Shown: positions 16,243-24,261, numbered from the stretch's first letter. The stretch is 49,173 bases of DNA from an uncultured Paracoccus sp. (GCF_947496875.1 NZ_CANMEH010000018.1:1-49173), one strand, 5' to 3'. Program-made: numbers and translations. Notes: generated from the letters alone by a model not told the origin.

Positions 16243-16265
16243 CCCGCCCTCGTGGCGGGCTTTTT
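16243..16265 (+). terminator. Rho-independent terminator after the tail-fibre genes
   Basis: Bases 16243-16248 (CCCGCC) pair with 16254-16259 (GGCGGG) around the loop CTCGT, followed by C and a run of five T at 16261-16265. It closes the structural operon. The endolysin start lies only 17 bases beyond the T-run, so endolysin expression needs read-through or its own start within the hairpin region. Confidence 0.75.
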
Positions 16266-16281
16266 CGTTTCTGGAGACCCC

Positions 16282-16956
16282 ATGACCACGACCTTCCACA
16301 GCCATTGGCGCGACGTGCCTGAGGGCACTTGGCGCTGGCCGAACTTCAGCCCGGCCGAAATCGCATGCCGGGGCACCGGCAGGTTGCTCGTCAACGAGAC
16401 GGCCCTCGACAAGCTGCAGGCACTCCGTGACCGGCTGAGGAAGCCGCTCATCGTCCGCTCGGCCTATCGCAGCCCCGAGCACAACCGCGCCGTCGGCGGC
16501 GCGACCCGGTCGAAGCACCTCGACGGCGCCGCCTTCGACATCGCCATGGCGAACCACGACCCGGCAACATTCGAGGCGGCGGCGCGCGAAGTCGGGTTCC
16601 TCGGCTTCGGCTTCTACCCGCGCTCAGGCTTCATCCACGTCGACCTCGGCCCCGCGCGTCAGTGGGGCGAGCGGTTCCCGGTCCGGGCGACGGCATTTGC
16701 TGCCGAGACGCCGCCCGCACGCGAAGTGCTGGCCGAGAGCCGCACCATGAAGGGCGGTGGCGCGGCCGGTCTGGCGACGCTGGGTGTCGCGGGTGTCGAG
16801 GTGGCGCAGAGCGTCCTCGCCGAGACCCAGACCGCCATCCTGCCGCTGGTGCCTTATCTCGATACCCTGCGCTGGGTGTTCATCGCGGTGGCACTCGGTG
16901 GCATCGCGGTCACCATCTATGCCCGCCTCGATGACTGGAAGCGGGTGCGGCGGTGA
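16282..16956 (+). CDS. M15-family peptidoglycan peptidase (endolysin) with C-terminal membrane anchor
   Basis: 224 residues from the ATG at 16282. Residues about 25-130 form a Peptidase_M15_3 domain: SKHLDGAAFDIAM supplies the zinc-binding His and Asp and GFIHVDLG the second His. LIVRSAYRSPEHNRAVGG is the characteristic substrate-side motif. It would cut peptide cross-links (D,D- or L,D-type) in peptidoglycan during lysis. After a linker, residues about 190-215 form a transmembrane helix (WVFIAVALGGIAVTIYARL) ending in basic residues, which suggests an anchored enzyme and a role with the upstream small membrane protein. Confidence 0.85.
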   Translation: MTTTFHSHWRDVPEGTWRWPNFSPAEIACRGTGRLLVNETALDKLQALRDRLRKPLIVRSAYRSPEHNRAVGGATRSKHLDGAAFDIAMANHDPATFEAAAREVGFLGFGFYPRSGFIHVDLGPARQWGERFPVRATAFAAETPPAREVLAESRTMKGGGAAGLATLGVAGVEVAQSVLAETQTAILPLVPYLDTLRWVFIAVALGGIAVTIYARLDDWKRVRR

Positions 16957-17273
16957 TCGCCCGGCTGCTCACCGGGATCGCCACGAGCCCGTGGTTGCGG
17001 GCAACGCTGCGCCATCCAGGACGATTTGAAGACGCTCGCGGCTTGATCCTGCACGACGGGGGCAAGCTTGGGCTGTCGACGGGAAGCAACGTCTGCTCGC
17101 CCCCGTCGATGGGCAGACTCATCTCAGTATGTCCGTCGCCCGGTGCTCCGGTCCGACGCCGTCGATCAGGTAGATCGCCCCCTCGGCCCCGTCGCGGCGA
17201 AGGGGAACGATCTTCTGGTAGGCGGCCGAGGCATACCAGTTGCGGGCGGCTGCCACGTCGGGGAAAGCGATGA
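16953..17273 (+). pseudogene. Truncated phage ORF at the prophage edge
   Basis: A GTG at 16953 overlaps the endolysin stop (GTGA). It opens a frame whose first about 17 codons (IARLLTGIATSPWLRA) look like the membrane-targeted start of a small lysis-module protein. After about 17010 the frame becomes basic low-complexity sequence and runs antisense through the DUF1330 gene, so only the beginning looks genuine. I read this as a phage gene cut off when the prophage right end decayed or recombined. It could also be a short real peptide. Confidence 0.4.
17054..17108. repeat. 10-bp inverted repeat at the prophage/accessory boundary
   Basis: CGACGGGGGC (17054-17063) and GCCCCCGTCG (17099-17108) are exact reverse complements, separated by 35 bases. 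No T-run follows, so it is a weak terminator candidate. It lies between the truncated phage frame and the end of the convergent DUF1330 gene, so it may reduce read-through or mark the recombination boundary. No integrase target or direct repeat was identified here. Confidence 0.4.
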
Positions 17274-17439
17274 CGATCAGATCGTGATCGCTCTCGCCCT
17301 CTAGCATCTCTTTGCGGCCCCCGTACACCATGAACTCGCCCCCATAGGGGGCGAGCGTGGCGTCGATGCGGGCGAGGTAGTCGCGGATCCCTCGGGTGAT
17401 TTCGGCCACTCGCAACTCTCCGATGGCATAGGCGGTCAT
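17119..17439 (-). CDS. DUF1330 family protein
   Basis: 106 residues from the ATG at 17439. The sequence AYAIGELRVAEITRGIRDYL, YGGEFMVYGGRKEMLEGESD and HDLIVIAFPDVAAARNWYAS is a clear DUF1330 (a ferredoxin-like dimeric alpha/beta-barrel fold). The biochemical role of the family is not established. The ATG overlaps the upstream gene's stop by four bases, so the two are co-transcribed, probably from the promoter region that faces the XRE regulator. Confidence 0.88.
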   Translation of the reverse strand: MTAYAIGELRVAEITRGIRDYLARIDATLAPYGGEFMVYGGRKEMLEGESDHDLIVIAFPDVAAARNWYASAAYQKIVPLRRDGAEGAIYLIDGVGPEHRATDILR

Positions 17440-17846
17440 TGGGCCACTCTCCGCGTCGGGGCTGGATGCGCCCGGCGGTCTGCCGCGTATTCCGCCACTC
17501 CGAGCGCGGCGACCACCGCACCCTGGCCGAGGAGGAAGAGCCAGCCCAAGAGGTTGGGCTGGATCAGGCCCAGCAGCGGAAGTGCCAAGCTGACGAGGGC
17601 CCAGAGGCCGTTGCCAGCGACAATTACGCCGGTCATCCAGTGCGGCGTCGGCGCTTGGCGGCTGGCGATAGCCATGAAGGCGGCGGTCGGCAGCAGGAGC
17701 AGTCCGGCCCACCATAGAAGGCCGGCGGGTATCTGGGTCAGCCCGGCGATGGGGTCGGCGGCGGCGAGCAGCAGGGCACCCATGGCGGTGCAGGTCAGGC
17801 CGTCGAAGGCGAGGAGGCGCGGCAGCGCCGGGGTCTTCAGTATCAT
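17436..17846 (-). CDS. Small four-helix membrane protein of unknown function
   Basis: 136 residues from the ATG at 17846. Four hydrophobic segments are visible: DGLTCTAMGALLLAAADPIA, GLLWWAGLLLLPTAAFMAIA, TGVIVAGNGLWALVSLALPL and NLLGWLFLLGQGAVVAALGV. The C-terminus is short and basic. I do not recognise a functional motif; similar proteins are annotated only as hypothetical membrane proteins. It forms a two-gene operon with the DUF1330 gene and is divergent from the XRE regulator across a palindrome, so that regulator is its likely controller. Confidence 0.75.
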   Translation of the reverse strand: MILKTPALPRLLAFDGLTCTAMGALLLAAADPIAGLTQIPAGLLWWAGLLLLPTAAFMAIASRQAPTPHWMTGVIVAGNGLWALVSLALPLLGLIQPNLLGWLFLLGQGAVVAALGVAEYAADRRAHPAPTRRVAQ

Positions 17847-17919
17847 TGGTCTATCTCCATTGTCGCGCCGGTGAGGGATCGGCATGGCTCGAAGATGGGC
17901 AAACCAAGGGGCGTAGGCG

Positions 17920-17936
17920 ATTACCCCATAGGTAAT
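17920..17936. promoter_or_regulatory. Candidate operator for the XRE regulator
   Basis: ATTACC (17920-17925) and GGTAAT (17931-17936) form an exact 6-bp inverted repeat with a 5-base gap. It sits in the 124-bp region between the divergent membrane-protein gene (start 17846) and the XRE gene (start 17971). Size and position fit a dimeric regulator site; no binding is shown. Confidence 0.5.
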
Positions 17937-17970
17937 GGAATTCCCAATTCCGATACGGCACACTTCAAAC

Positions 17971-18777
17971 ATGAGCATCAAGCAGAACACGCAGCCCGTG
18001 GGTGCGCTGCTGCGCGGTTGGCGGGAGAGGCGTAGGCACAGCCAGCTGTCTCTCGCGTCCGAAGCCGAGATATCGCAGCGGCACCTCAGCTTTCTCGAAT
18101 CCGGGCGCTCCAGCCCCAGTCGCGAAATGATTCTGCGTTTGGCCGAAACGCTCCGGTTGCCGCTCCGGGACCGCAACGAATTGCTCCTGGCCGCGGGCTT
18201 CGCGCCCGCCCATGGCGAAGCGACGCTGCAGGGGCCAGACATGGCCGAGGCGCGCGCCGCAATTGATGCGATTCTGGCCGGGCACGCGCCGCACCCTGCA
18301 CTTGCGGTGGATCGCGGCTGGACGATCCTAAAGGCCAATGCCGCGGTCGCCGTACTGACCGAGGGTGCCGCGCCGCACCTGCTGGAGGGCCAGGTCAACG
18401 CCCTTAGACTCAGCCTGCACCCGGAGGGAGTTGCTCCGCGGATCGTGAATTACGGGGAGTGGCGGGCGCATGTCCTGTCGCGGTTAGCGAATGACATCGA
18501 TCTGTCGAGCGACGCCCGGCTGATCGCGCTGCGGGACGAATTGAAAGGATACCCCGCGCCGCCGGGTGCCGCCGGGTGGCCGGGCACCACGGCGCCTTCT
18601 GTGGCCGTGCCGCTGGTGCTACGCAGCAACCTCGGGCGGTTGTCATTCCTCAGCACCACCACCGTTTTTGGAACGGCGGTCGATATTACGCTAGCAGGGA
18701 TCGCGATTGAAAGCTTCTTTCCGGCCGACGCAGCGACGGCCGCGGCGATGCTGGCTCCCGCTGGTGCCAAGGCTTAG
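17971..18777 (+). CDS. XRE-family transcriptional regulator with MmyB-like ligand-binding domain
   Basis: 268 residues from the ATG at 17971; an in-frame ATG at 17935 would place the start inside the candidate operator and is less likely. Residues about 8-65 form a helix-turn-helix of the XRE type (RRRHSQLSLASEAEISQRHL, then SFLESGRSSPSREMILRLAE). The remainder (PALAVDRGWTILKANAAVAV, ending SFFPADAATA) is the MmyB-like PAS-related ligand-binding domain. Such proteins commonly control a divergent oxidoreductase or membrane gene in response to a small molecule. The divergent DUF1330/membrane-protein pair is the likely target. Confidence 0.88.
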   Translation: MSIKQNTQPVGALLRGWRERRRHSQLSLASEAEISQRHLSFLESGRSSPSREMILRLAETLRLPLRDRNELLLAAGFAPAHGEATLQGPDMAEARAAIDAILAGHAPHPALAVDRGWTILKANAAVAVLTEGAAPHLLEGQVNALRLSLHPEGVAPRIVNYGEWRAHVLSRLANDIDLSSDARLIALRDELKGYPAPPGAAGWPGTTAPSVAVPLVLRSNLGRLSFLSTTTVFGTAVDITLAGIAIESFFPADAATAAAMLAPAGAKA

Positions 18778-18989
18778 GTACGGTGCTTTTCCGACGATTG
18801 GCGAGATGCTGAGCGATTGTTCGGTAATGCGTGATCAGGCGCGAGCTTGCAGATGACAACGGACTGCCTGCCTTTCTCAATTGTTCCCGCGCCTCGCTTG
18901 CAGAGCCGAAGCAGGAGCGCCCAAGGTACGCCCATACCTCGAGTCAGAGGGCGTCTTGGCTGAAGTGAACTGGTAAGTCCGGCCACCAC

Positions 18990-20051
18990 TCAATGAGATA
19001 TCAACACGTGGTGCAATTCAAGCGAAGCTTTCGGACAGTATAGGACCCTGGTGTGTGACGGGTTCTCGGAGTGCCCCTGCTCAACGACGAGGCTGTCTCG
19101 TGGTAGTAGCCAGAACACCCATTGCCGGGTCATTCGAGCGGTGACGACGGCACAAGCGAACGAGGCGGGCTCGACGAGGTATGCCGCCGCCACCCAATCG
19201 AACGGATAGAACCCGGGAAGCCCAACGACATCATTCCAGAAATCAAGCCAATCCTGCGATGACACCGCGAGCCACTCGCCCGCCGACCCTTGCCGAGCAA
19301 GGACGTCCAGATCCGCTCGATCAATCAGCACGCTACGCGCTGCGTCATATGGGACGAGGGTCATCGGCAGCGACATCTCAAGAATGCGACGGGTTGCCTC
19401 TGGATCGACCGAGACGTTCAGGTCGCGAAAGATCGGACCGTGTCCGAATAGCGCACCTCGCCCGTTGCCTTCGGTCGGGTGGAACAGATGGCCGGGCTGG
19501 TGCCCCATCACGGAGACGATGCGCGTGACGTTTCGTTGCAGGTCTGGCCGGTTGTTCAACGCAGCCGCAATATTTGTCAGCGGGCCGAGCGCCAGGATCG
19601 TTAACGGACCCTCTTCCAGGGAGGACTGCAGGGCGGCGATACCCGGTGGCGGCGGCATCCGATCGGTTGCGGGGGCGCCATACCCGACGAACATCGACGG
19701 CGAGGACAGGCCTTCGCGGTCCAGCTGCGCGAATAGAGCTGCGAGCCGATCCGCCACGACGTGCCCCGGCGCATTTCCGAAGCTCGTCGAGACCCCCGAA
19801 ATATCGACGCCCCGCGCCACCAGCCATGCAATGGCGAAGCAATCGTCCGGATCGGTGCGGCCCATCGCGCCGCATGCGGCATCGGTATCGATCCAGATGC
19901 GGCCCGGCTGCACGTCGTGCGGTTCCATGGGCGCCAGCGCGATCGGAAGTGCGGCGGGACGCCCAGTCCGCCACTGTGACCATTGCGGTGCCACGACGAC
20001 CCCGATGACGATCAGCGGAACTATGAGAATGAGGTAACGGAGTCTGATCAC
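18990..20051 (-). CDS. Membrane-anchored inosine-uridine nucleoside hydrolase-like protein
   Basis: 353 residues. Residues 5-22 form an N-terminal membrane anchor (LILIVPLIVIGVVVAP), which is unusual because most family members are cytosolic. The calcium-site motif is present but expanded: IWIDTDAAC, then TDPDDCFAIAWL, so the Asp cluster (D55, D57, D67, D69, D70) has a longer spacing than the usual DTDxGxDD. GPLTNIAAALNNRPDL and FDWVAAAYL are other family segments. The enzyme would cleave the N-glycosidic bond of ribonucleosides, here on the periplasmic face. Substrate is unknown. No gene next to it suggests a salvage operon. Confidence 0.8.
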   Translation of the reverse strand: MIRLRYLILIVPLIVIGVVVAPQWSQWRTGRPAALPIALAPMEPHDVQPGRIWIDTDAACGAMGRTDPDDCFAIAWLVARGVDISGVSTSFGNAPGHVVADRLAALFAQLDREGLSSPSMFVGYGAPATDRMPPPPGIAALQSSLEEGPLTILALGPLTNIAAALNNRPDLQRNVTRIVSVMGHQPGHLFHPTEGNGRGALFGHGPIFRDLNVSVDPEATRRILEMSLPMTLVPYDAARSVLIDRADLDVLARQGSAGEWLAVSSQDWLDFWNDVVGLPGFYPFDWVAAAYLVEPASFACAVVTARMTRQWVFWLLPRDSLVVEQGHSENPSHTRVLYCPKASLELHHVLISH

Positions 20052-20103
20052 AGAAATTCCCTGAATTCCATGATGCTAGGTGCGACGCGGCTGCACGACC
20101 ATC

Positions 20104-20949
20104 TCAGCCACCAGGAGGTCCGAAAAGACGCTCAAGCCAGCGGACGCCGTAATCGACAATGTCGGCCGCTTGGAGCAGGTGGCATTGGGCGCCGCCGATG
20201 CGGCCCTTGATCCCGTGGCCCTCACTGACGTAGAGGCGCGCGATGGTCTCGACGGCGTCCATCTCGCCTTCAACCGCGAAGCCGTCCAGGATGCCGTTGC
20301 TGTCGAATTCCTCGGTCCGCCGCCAGACTTTCCGGCCGTCCTCGAGAATCGGCATTTCATAGCTGACTCGCCGCTTGCGGGGAATGTCGGCCAGCGCCTC
20401 GGCGAGGTGCAGGACAGTCACCGCATCAAGCGGCGCGCCGAGCAGCAGAACGCGCCCGCCAGCCGCCCTGAACCGGTCAAGCGGTGACCCGGGGCCGAAG
20501 GCCGCTCCGAACTCGTGCGGCCGCACCAGGTGATCGGCGTTGGCACCGGCTGCAACCATGGACGCGTCGGGATGGGCACTGCGCCGTGCGCTGGGCAGCT
20601 TGCGAAGATACTCGTTCAGCAGGCCGAAACCGCGATAGGTTCCCGCCGTGGCCGGGTCGAAGGCCGGCCAGGCTTCCCGTTCGGCGGGATCGAGAATCGC
20701 GCCGTTCAGCGTTTCCTCGTAAGGCGAGCGATCCCAGGCACAGTAGGCCATAACGGTTCCCCCCGGGCCCACGGCATCCAGTATCGCACGCGCGACCGTC
20801 TCGGCTCCTCCGGTGACCGGACCGAGGGCTTTGAGTGAGGTGTGCACCATCAGGGTGTCGCCGGGCCGCACGCCGAGGTCGTGCAGCCCGCCTACGAGTT
20901 CCCGAGCGTTCAGGCCCTGCAGATGATGGTGATCGGATGCTCCCGGCAT
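20104..20949 (-). CDS. Aminoglycoside 3-N-acetyltransferase, AAC(3) family
   Basis: 281 residues, the usual family length. GLHDLGVRPGDTLMVHTSLK at the N-terminus, then TVMAYCAWDRSPYEE, PSARRSAHPDASMVAAGANA and EFGAAFGPGSPLDRF are the conserved blocks of the antibiotic_NAT family, including the active-site histidine region. Known enzymes acetylate the 3-amino group of the deoxystreptamine ring of drugs such as gentamicin using acetyl-CoA. The family also has many chromosomal members of unknown substrate, so resistance is plausible but not proven. No integron or insertion sequence is visible next to it. Confidence 0.87.
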   Translation of the reverse strand: MPGASDHHHLQGLNARELVGGLHDLGVRPGDTLMVHTSLKALGPVTGGAETVARAILDAVGPGGTVMAYCAWDRSPYEETLNGAILDPAEREAWPAFDPATAGTYRGFGLLNEYLRKLPSARRSAHPDASMVAAGANADHLVRPHEFGAAFGPGSPLDRFRAAGGRVLLLGAPLDAVTVLHLAEALADIPRKRRVSYEMPILEDGRKVWRRTEEFDSNGILDGFAVEGEMDAVETIARLYVSEGHGIKGRIGGAQCHLLQAADIVDYGVRWLERLFGPPGG

Positions 20950-21008
20950 GACATTCGTCCTTCAGGCGGCGCAACGTTAAAAGCGCAAAGCAGGTGTAAC
21001 TCGCTTCC

Positions 21009-21830
21009 TCAGGCTCCGTGGCGGGATATTGTCAGCCCGCAGGCTTCCCGGATTGCGATCTGCACCGGGGAAGGCGGCAATGAGGGATCGAAGTCGCCAG
21101 CAGGCAGGAGCGGCGGCTGAGCCATGAAACGTGGCGTCGTACCCCGGTGAGGTTGAGCGGAGTGAACAAGAAAGGGATGGCATAGATAGACCGTGCCCGC
21201 CTTTCCAGTCGCGAAGACTTCTTCGCAACCTTCTGACGAAGCGTAGTTGTCTTTAGATAGCTCCCTCAGGGTTGCGCCCGCCTCGCCATAAGGCAGGAGC
21301 TCTTTGGCCAGGATTCGGTGAGATCCCTTGCGGACTTTGGTGGGCGCGTCGTCAGGACCGACGTCGGAAATCAAGAAGAGCATCAGCAACGCCCTTCCGC
21401 GACTTCTGACGTTCGCCCTCCATTCCATGAAGTCGGGGTTTTCCATGCCGAAGCTCACGTCGATGTGCCAGCCGGTATCGGGTGGCGATTTTGACGACGG
21501 GAACCGGATCGGAAAGGTGCCGAGACCGTTCGGGCGGACCCAACGGCCCGATCCGACCAGCTGATCGTAGGCGCGATGCAAACGCGGAGTGTTGCCAGCA
21601 GCGACGAACGGCGGTGTGAACTTGTGTCCGACTCGCACGACAGGTTCGACCCAGCCTGACGGATCATCCGGCGACAGGCCCGCATCGGCCCACAGTTCAT
21701 TCCAGCAGGCCAGCGCGACGTCCGCACTGAACGCGTGGTCGATCCTGATGAAGCCTTCGTCGATAAACGCCCTGATTTCCGCTGCTGTCAGGCCGTGGTC
21801 ATCGTGGCTCATCTTGTCTCGCTTCTTCAT
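21009..21830 (-). CDS. Phytanoyl-CoA dioxygenase family Fe(II)/2-oxoglutarate oxygenase
   Basis: 273 residues from the ATG at 21830, preceded by a GAGG-like ribosome site; a second ATG at 21812 is possible. The iron ligands are visible as the HxD pair in GWHIDVSFG and the distal histidine in HPFLVHSAQPHRG, with the 2-oxoglutarate-binding arginine near TPRF. The N-terminal HGLTAAEIRAFIDEGFIRID is typical of the PhyH family. The substrate cannot be read from sequence. It is divergent from the DUF2239-DinB gene across an extended palindrome, so both are probably under the same regulator. Confidence 0.85.
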   Translation of the reverse strand: MKKRDKMSHDDHGLTAAEIRAFIDEGFIRIDHAFSADVALACWNELWADAGLSPDDPSGWVEPVVRVGHKFTPPFVAAGNTPRLHRAYDQLVGSGRWVRPNGLGTFPIRFPSSKSPPDTGWHIDVSFGMENPDFMEWRANVRSRGRALLMLFLISDVGPDDAPTKVRKGSHRILAKELLPYGEAGATLRELSKDNYASSEGCEEVFATGKAGTVYLCHPFLVHSAQPHRGTTPRFMAQPPLLPAGDFDPSLPPSPVQIAIREACGLTISRHGA

Positions 21831-21927
21831 CCCGTCCTCTATGCTTCGTTTCCCTGTTCTGAATGCGCATCGGCTTGCCCATGCGCGGCGCGAGGGCCCC
21901 ATGCCTTGGCCGGGCGATTCGTGTGCA

Positions 21928-21973
21928 TTTCTACCCGGGTGATATTGACGCGTCAATTACACCCGGGTAGAAA
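21928..21973. promoter_or_regulatory. 46-bp palindrome containing a symmetric divergent promoter pair
   Basis: The arms TTTCTACCCGGGTG (21928-21941) and CACCCGGGTAGAAA (21960-21973) are exact complements, and between them ATTGACGCGTCAAT (21944-21957) is itself a perfect palindrome. All share the centre 21950/21951; only two base pairs break symmetry. On the plus strand TTGACG (21945-21950) and TAGAAA (21968-21973) are 17 bases apart, a good -35/-10 pair. By symmetry the minus strand has the same pair. Each arm holds the 8-bp palindrome ACCCGGGT, so two regulator dimers could bind. Confidence 0.72.
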
Positions 21974-22004
21974 CTTCGAGAACGAATGGAAAAAGGCTAA
22001 GGTG

Positions 22005-23126
22005 ATGTCAGGAACAGTTACCGCCTTCGCAGGAGAGGAACTCTTCGCGCGGGGCGAAAGGATGGAGGTGGGCGTTCTGCTATGGCGTGCCGCGCGTCGG
22101 CGCGACGAGCAGACCTATCTCGTCTTCGACGATCAGACAGGTCGGCCCGCTGACTTCGACCTTTCAGGGACGGAGGAAGACGTCCGCGCGCGGTACCAGC
22201 AGCCGCATCGGGACTCTACATCAGGAGCGAAAGGGCCAGGGCGGCCGAAGCTCGGTGTGGTGGGGCGAGAAGTGACGCTTCTCCCTCGGCACTGGGAATG
22301 GCTGCAGAACCAGCGCGGCACCGCCTCTGCGGCCATCAGGCGGCTCGTCGACGAGGCTCGCCGCAGCGGGCAGACGGAACATCTCGCCGCCCAGGCTCGG
22401 CAGGCTGCTGATCGGTTCATGGCCGTGATGGCCGGCAACCGACCGGGGTATGAGGAGGCTTCAAGGGCACTTTACTCCAATGATCGAGCGCGGCTGCACG
22501 AGCTCACCGAAGATTGGCCCACCGACATCCGAGATCATGCGCGTCACCTGGCAGAGCCTTCCTTTGTCGAAGCGTCCCAGCGGGAACGCTCTTCCTTGAA
22601 GGCTTTGCTGCTTGGCCAGTTCGAAACCGCGTGGGCCTTGACGGATCATCATCTACAGGGATTGACGACATCGGAGTGCATGTGGCGGCCCGCAAATAAA
22701 TGTCTGCACATCAGCAAGGACCCCGAAGGCGGGTGGCGAGCGGACTGGCCCGAGACCGAGGACTACACGATTGGCCCCCCAAGTATAGCCTGGACCACCT
22801 GGCACATTCTCTTCTGGTGGGAGACGGTGCTTTGTCATCTCGAAGACAGACCACCTCCGCAGCGCGAGTCCATCTTGTGGCCGGGCGCGGCTGAAACAGC
22901 ATGCCAGGCTATCGGCGATCTGTATGCGCAGTGGTTGCGCTTCTTGAATGGCGCCAGCGAGCAGGACCTGAAACTTCCGCTTGGCGAGAGCTGGCCAATC
23001 AAAGACGCTTCCACAGCTCAGATTGCGGTTTGGCTGAACGTCGAGCTCACAAAGAACGCCGCCGAAATCGGAATGGTGCGGTTTCTTTATGCGGTTGGAC
23101 ACAAGCACCAGGAGCCAGAACCGTGA
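22005..23126 (+). CDS. DUF2239-DinB-like fusion protein
   Basis: 373 residues from the ATG at 22005, chosen because it lies just downstream of the palindromic promoter; the frame is open further upstream but that part would run through the promoter. Residues about 1-185 match DUF2239 (TAFAGEELFARGERMEVGVL, KGPGRPKLGVVGREVTLLPR, HWEWLQNQRGTASAAIRRLV), normally a whole protein of about 190 residues. Residues about 190-373 are a four-helix DinB/YfiT-like domain (LLGQFETAWALTDHHLQGLT, WTTWHILFWWETVLCHLED) with metal-binding-type histidines. DUF2239 is uncharacterised and DinB-like domains often bind metals or thiols, so a metal-dependent thiol reaction is only a guess. The stop overlaps the next start. 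Confidence 0.8.
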   Translation: MSGTVTAFAGEELFARGERMEVGVLLWRAARRRDEQTYLVFDDQTGRPADFDLSGTEEDVRARYQQPHRDSTSGAKGPGRPKLGVVGREVTLLPRHWEWLQNQRGTASAAIRRLVDEARRSGQTEHLAAQARQAADRFMAVMAGNRPGYEEASRALYSNDRARLHELTEDWPTDIRDHARHLAEPSFVEASQRERSSLKALLLGQFETAWALTDHHLQGLTTSECMWRPANKCLHISKDPEGGWRADWPETEDYTIGPPSIAWTTWHILFWWETVLCHLEDRPPPQRESILWPGAAETACQAIGDLYAQWLRFLNGASEQDLKLPLGESWPIKDASTAQIAVWLNVELTKNAAEIGMVRFLYAVGHKHQEPEP

Positions 23127-24172
23127 CCCCGACCAATCGGATGCTCGTGTTCGCATCACGACCGACGGATCTTGTCGGGCCCGAGCACTTCAGGACGGTG
23201 GAGGCTGCAGTTCCGGACTTGGCTCCGGGCGAGGCACTCGTCCGTGTACGCGTCCTCGGAATCGATCCCACGCAACGCACATGGCTCAATCCGGAGGAGA
23301 CATACATTTCTCCAGCGCGCCTCGGCCGTGTCATGCCCGGCAGCGGAGTCGGTCAGGTTGTTGATACCCGAAATCCGTCTTTCCCGATCGGGGCATGGGT
23401 CTTCGGCATGACCGGTTGGCAGAGCTATGTGGTCGCGCGCGAGGAGATGGGGATTTTCGGCCTGAACCTTGTTCCGCCTGGTGTAAGGCCGGAGGACATG
23501 CTGGGCATCTTCGGCCCCAGTGGCCTCGCTGCCTATTTCGGCATGCTCGACATCGCCCGCCCGGTTGAGGGTCAGACCGCGCTCGTGACAGGTGCGGCTG
23601 GCAGCACCGGCTCGATCGCAGGACAGATCGGAAGGATCCTTGGTTGTAGAACCGTCGGGTCCGCGGGCGGCGACTACAAGTGTCGCTGGGTGGTCGACAC
23701 CGCCAATTTTGATGGGTGCATTGACTATAAGTCTGAGCCGCTCGCCGATCGTTTGGTCGAACTGGCACCCTCCGGGATCGACATCGTTTTCGACAATGTC
23801 GGCGGTGAAGCGCTCGAGGCTGCACTGGACCATCTTGCGCCAGGCGCTCGGGTCGTTCTTTGCGGAAGTATCTCATCACGCTATCGCAGCAGATCGTACG
23901 GGCGAGGGCCCGGAAATTACATGCAGCTGGCCTTCAAGCGCGCGCGGATGGAGGGGTTTATCTTCCTGGATTACGCTGACCGATTTCCGGAAGCCTTCGA
24001 CCGGTTGAAAACGTGGCGCGACGCCGGACTTTTGACCGTGGCAACAAGTGTTTCAGAGGGATTGGAATCCGCTCCAAGTGCACTTGCGGGTCTTTTCACC
24101 GGCAAGAATCTCGGAAAGCAGCTCGTGAGAGTTGCGGCCCAGTGTGCGGCGAAAGAGCTTTCGCCATGGTAG
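23123..24172 (+). CDS. NADP-dependent MDR-family oxidoreductase (zinc-independent double-bond reductase type)
   Basis: 349 residues. The GTG at 23123 overlaps the DUF2239-DinB stop (GTGA) and has GGAG at 23111, so it is preferred over the ATG at 23141. The N-terminal GroES-like domain and a Rossmann domain with TALVTGAAGSTGSIAGQIGR are clear. GSISSRYRSRSYGRGPGNYM and MEGFIFLDYADRFPEAFDRL match the CurA/leukotriene B4 dehydrogenase-like subfamily, which reduces activated C=C bonds with NADPH. Catalytic zinc ligands are absent. It is co-transcribed with the fusion gene, and its substrate may be the compound sensed at the shared promoter. Confidence 0.87.
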   Translation: MTPTNRMLVFASRPTDLVGPEHFRTVEAAVPDLAPGEALVRVRVLGIDPTQRTWLNPEETYISPARLGRVMPGSGVGQVVDTRNPSFPIGAWVFGMTGWQSYVVAREEMGIFGLNLVPPGVRPEDMLGIFGPSGLAAYFGMLDIARPVEGQTALVTGAAGSTGSIAGQIGRILGCRTVGSAGGDYKCRWVVDTANFDGCIDYKSEPLADRLVELAPSGIDIVFDNVGGEALEAALDHLAPGARVVLCGSISSRYRSRSYGRGPGNYMQLAFKRARMEGFIFLDYADRFPEAFDRLKTWRDAGLLTVATSVSEGLESAPSALAGLFTGKNLGKQLVRVAAQCAAKELSPW

Positions 24173-24261
24173 TCGACAAAAAATGTAGATTGCCACGATA
24201 ATCTTCCTTTTCGGACGCTATGGCCCGCTCAATATGGCTGGTGAACTGAACGGAGGCAGAC

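Noticed and set aside
17000..17120. Prophage attachment site
   Set aside because: No direct repeat matching another place in the window and no tRNA sequence; the left end lies outside the window.
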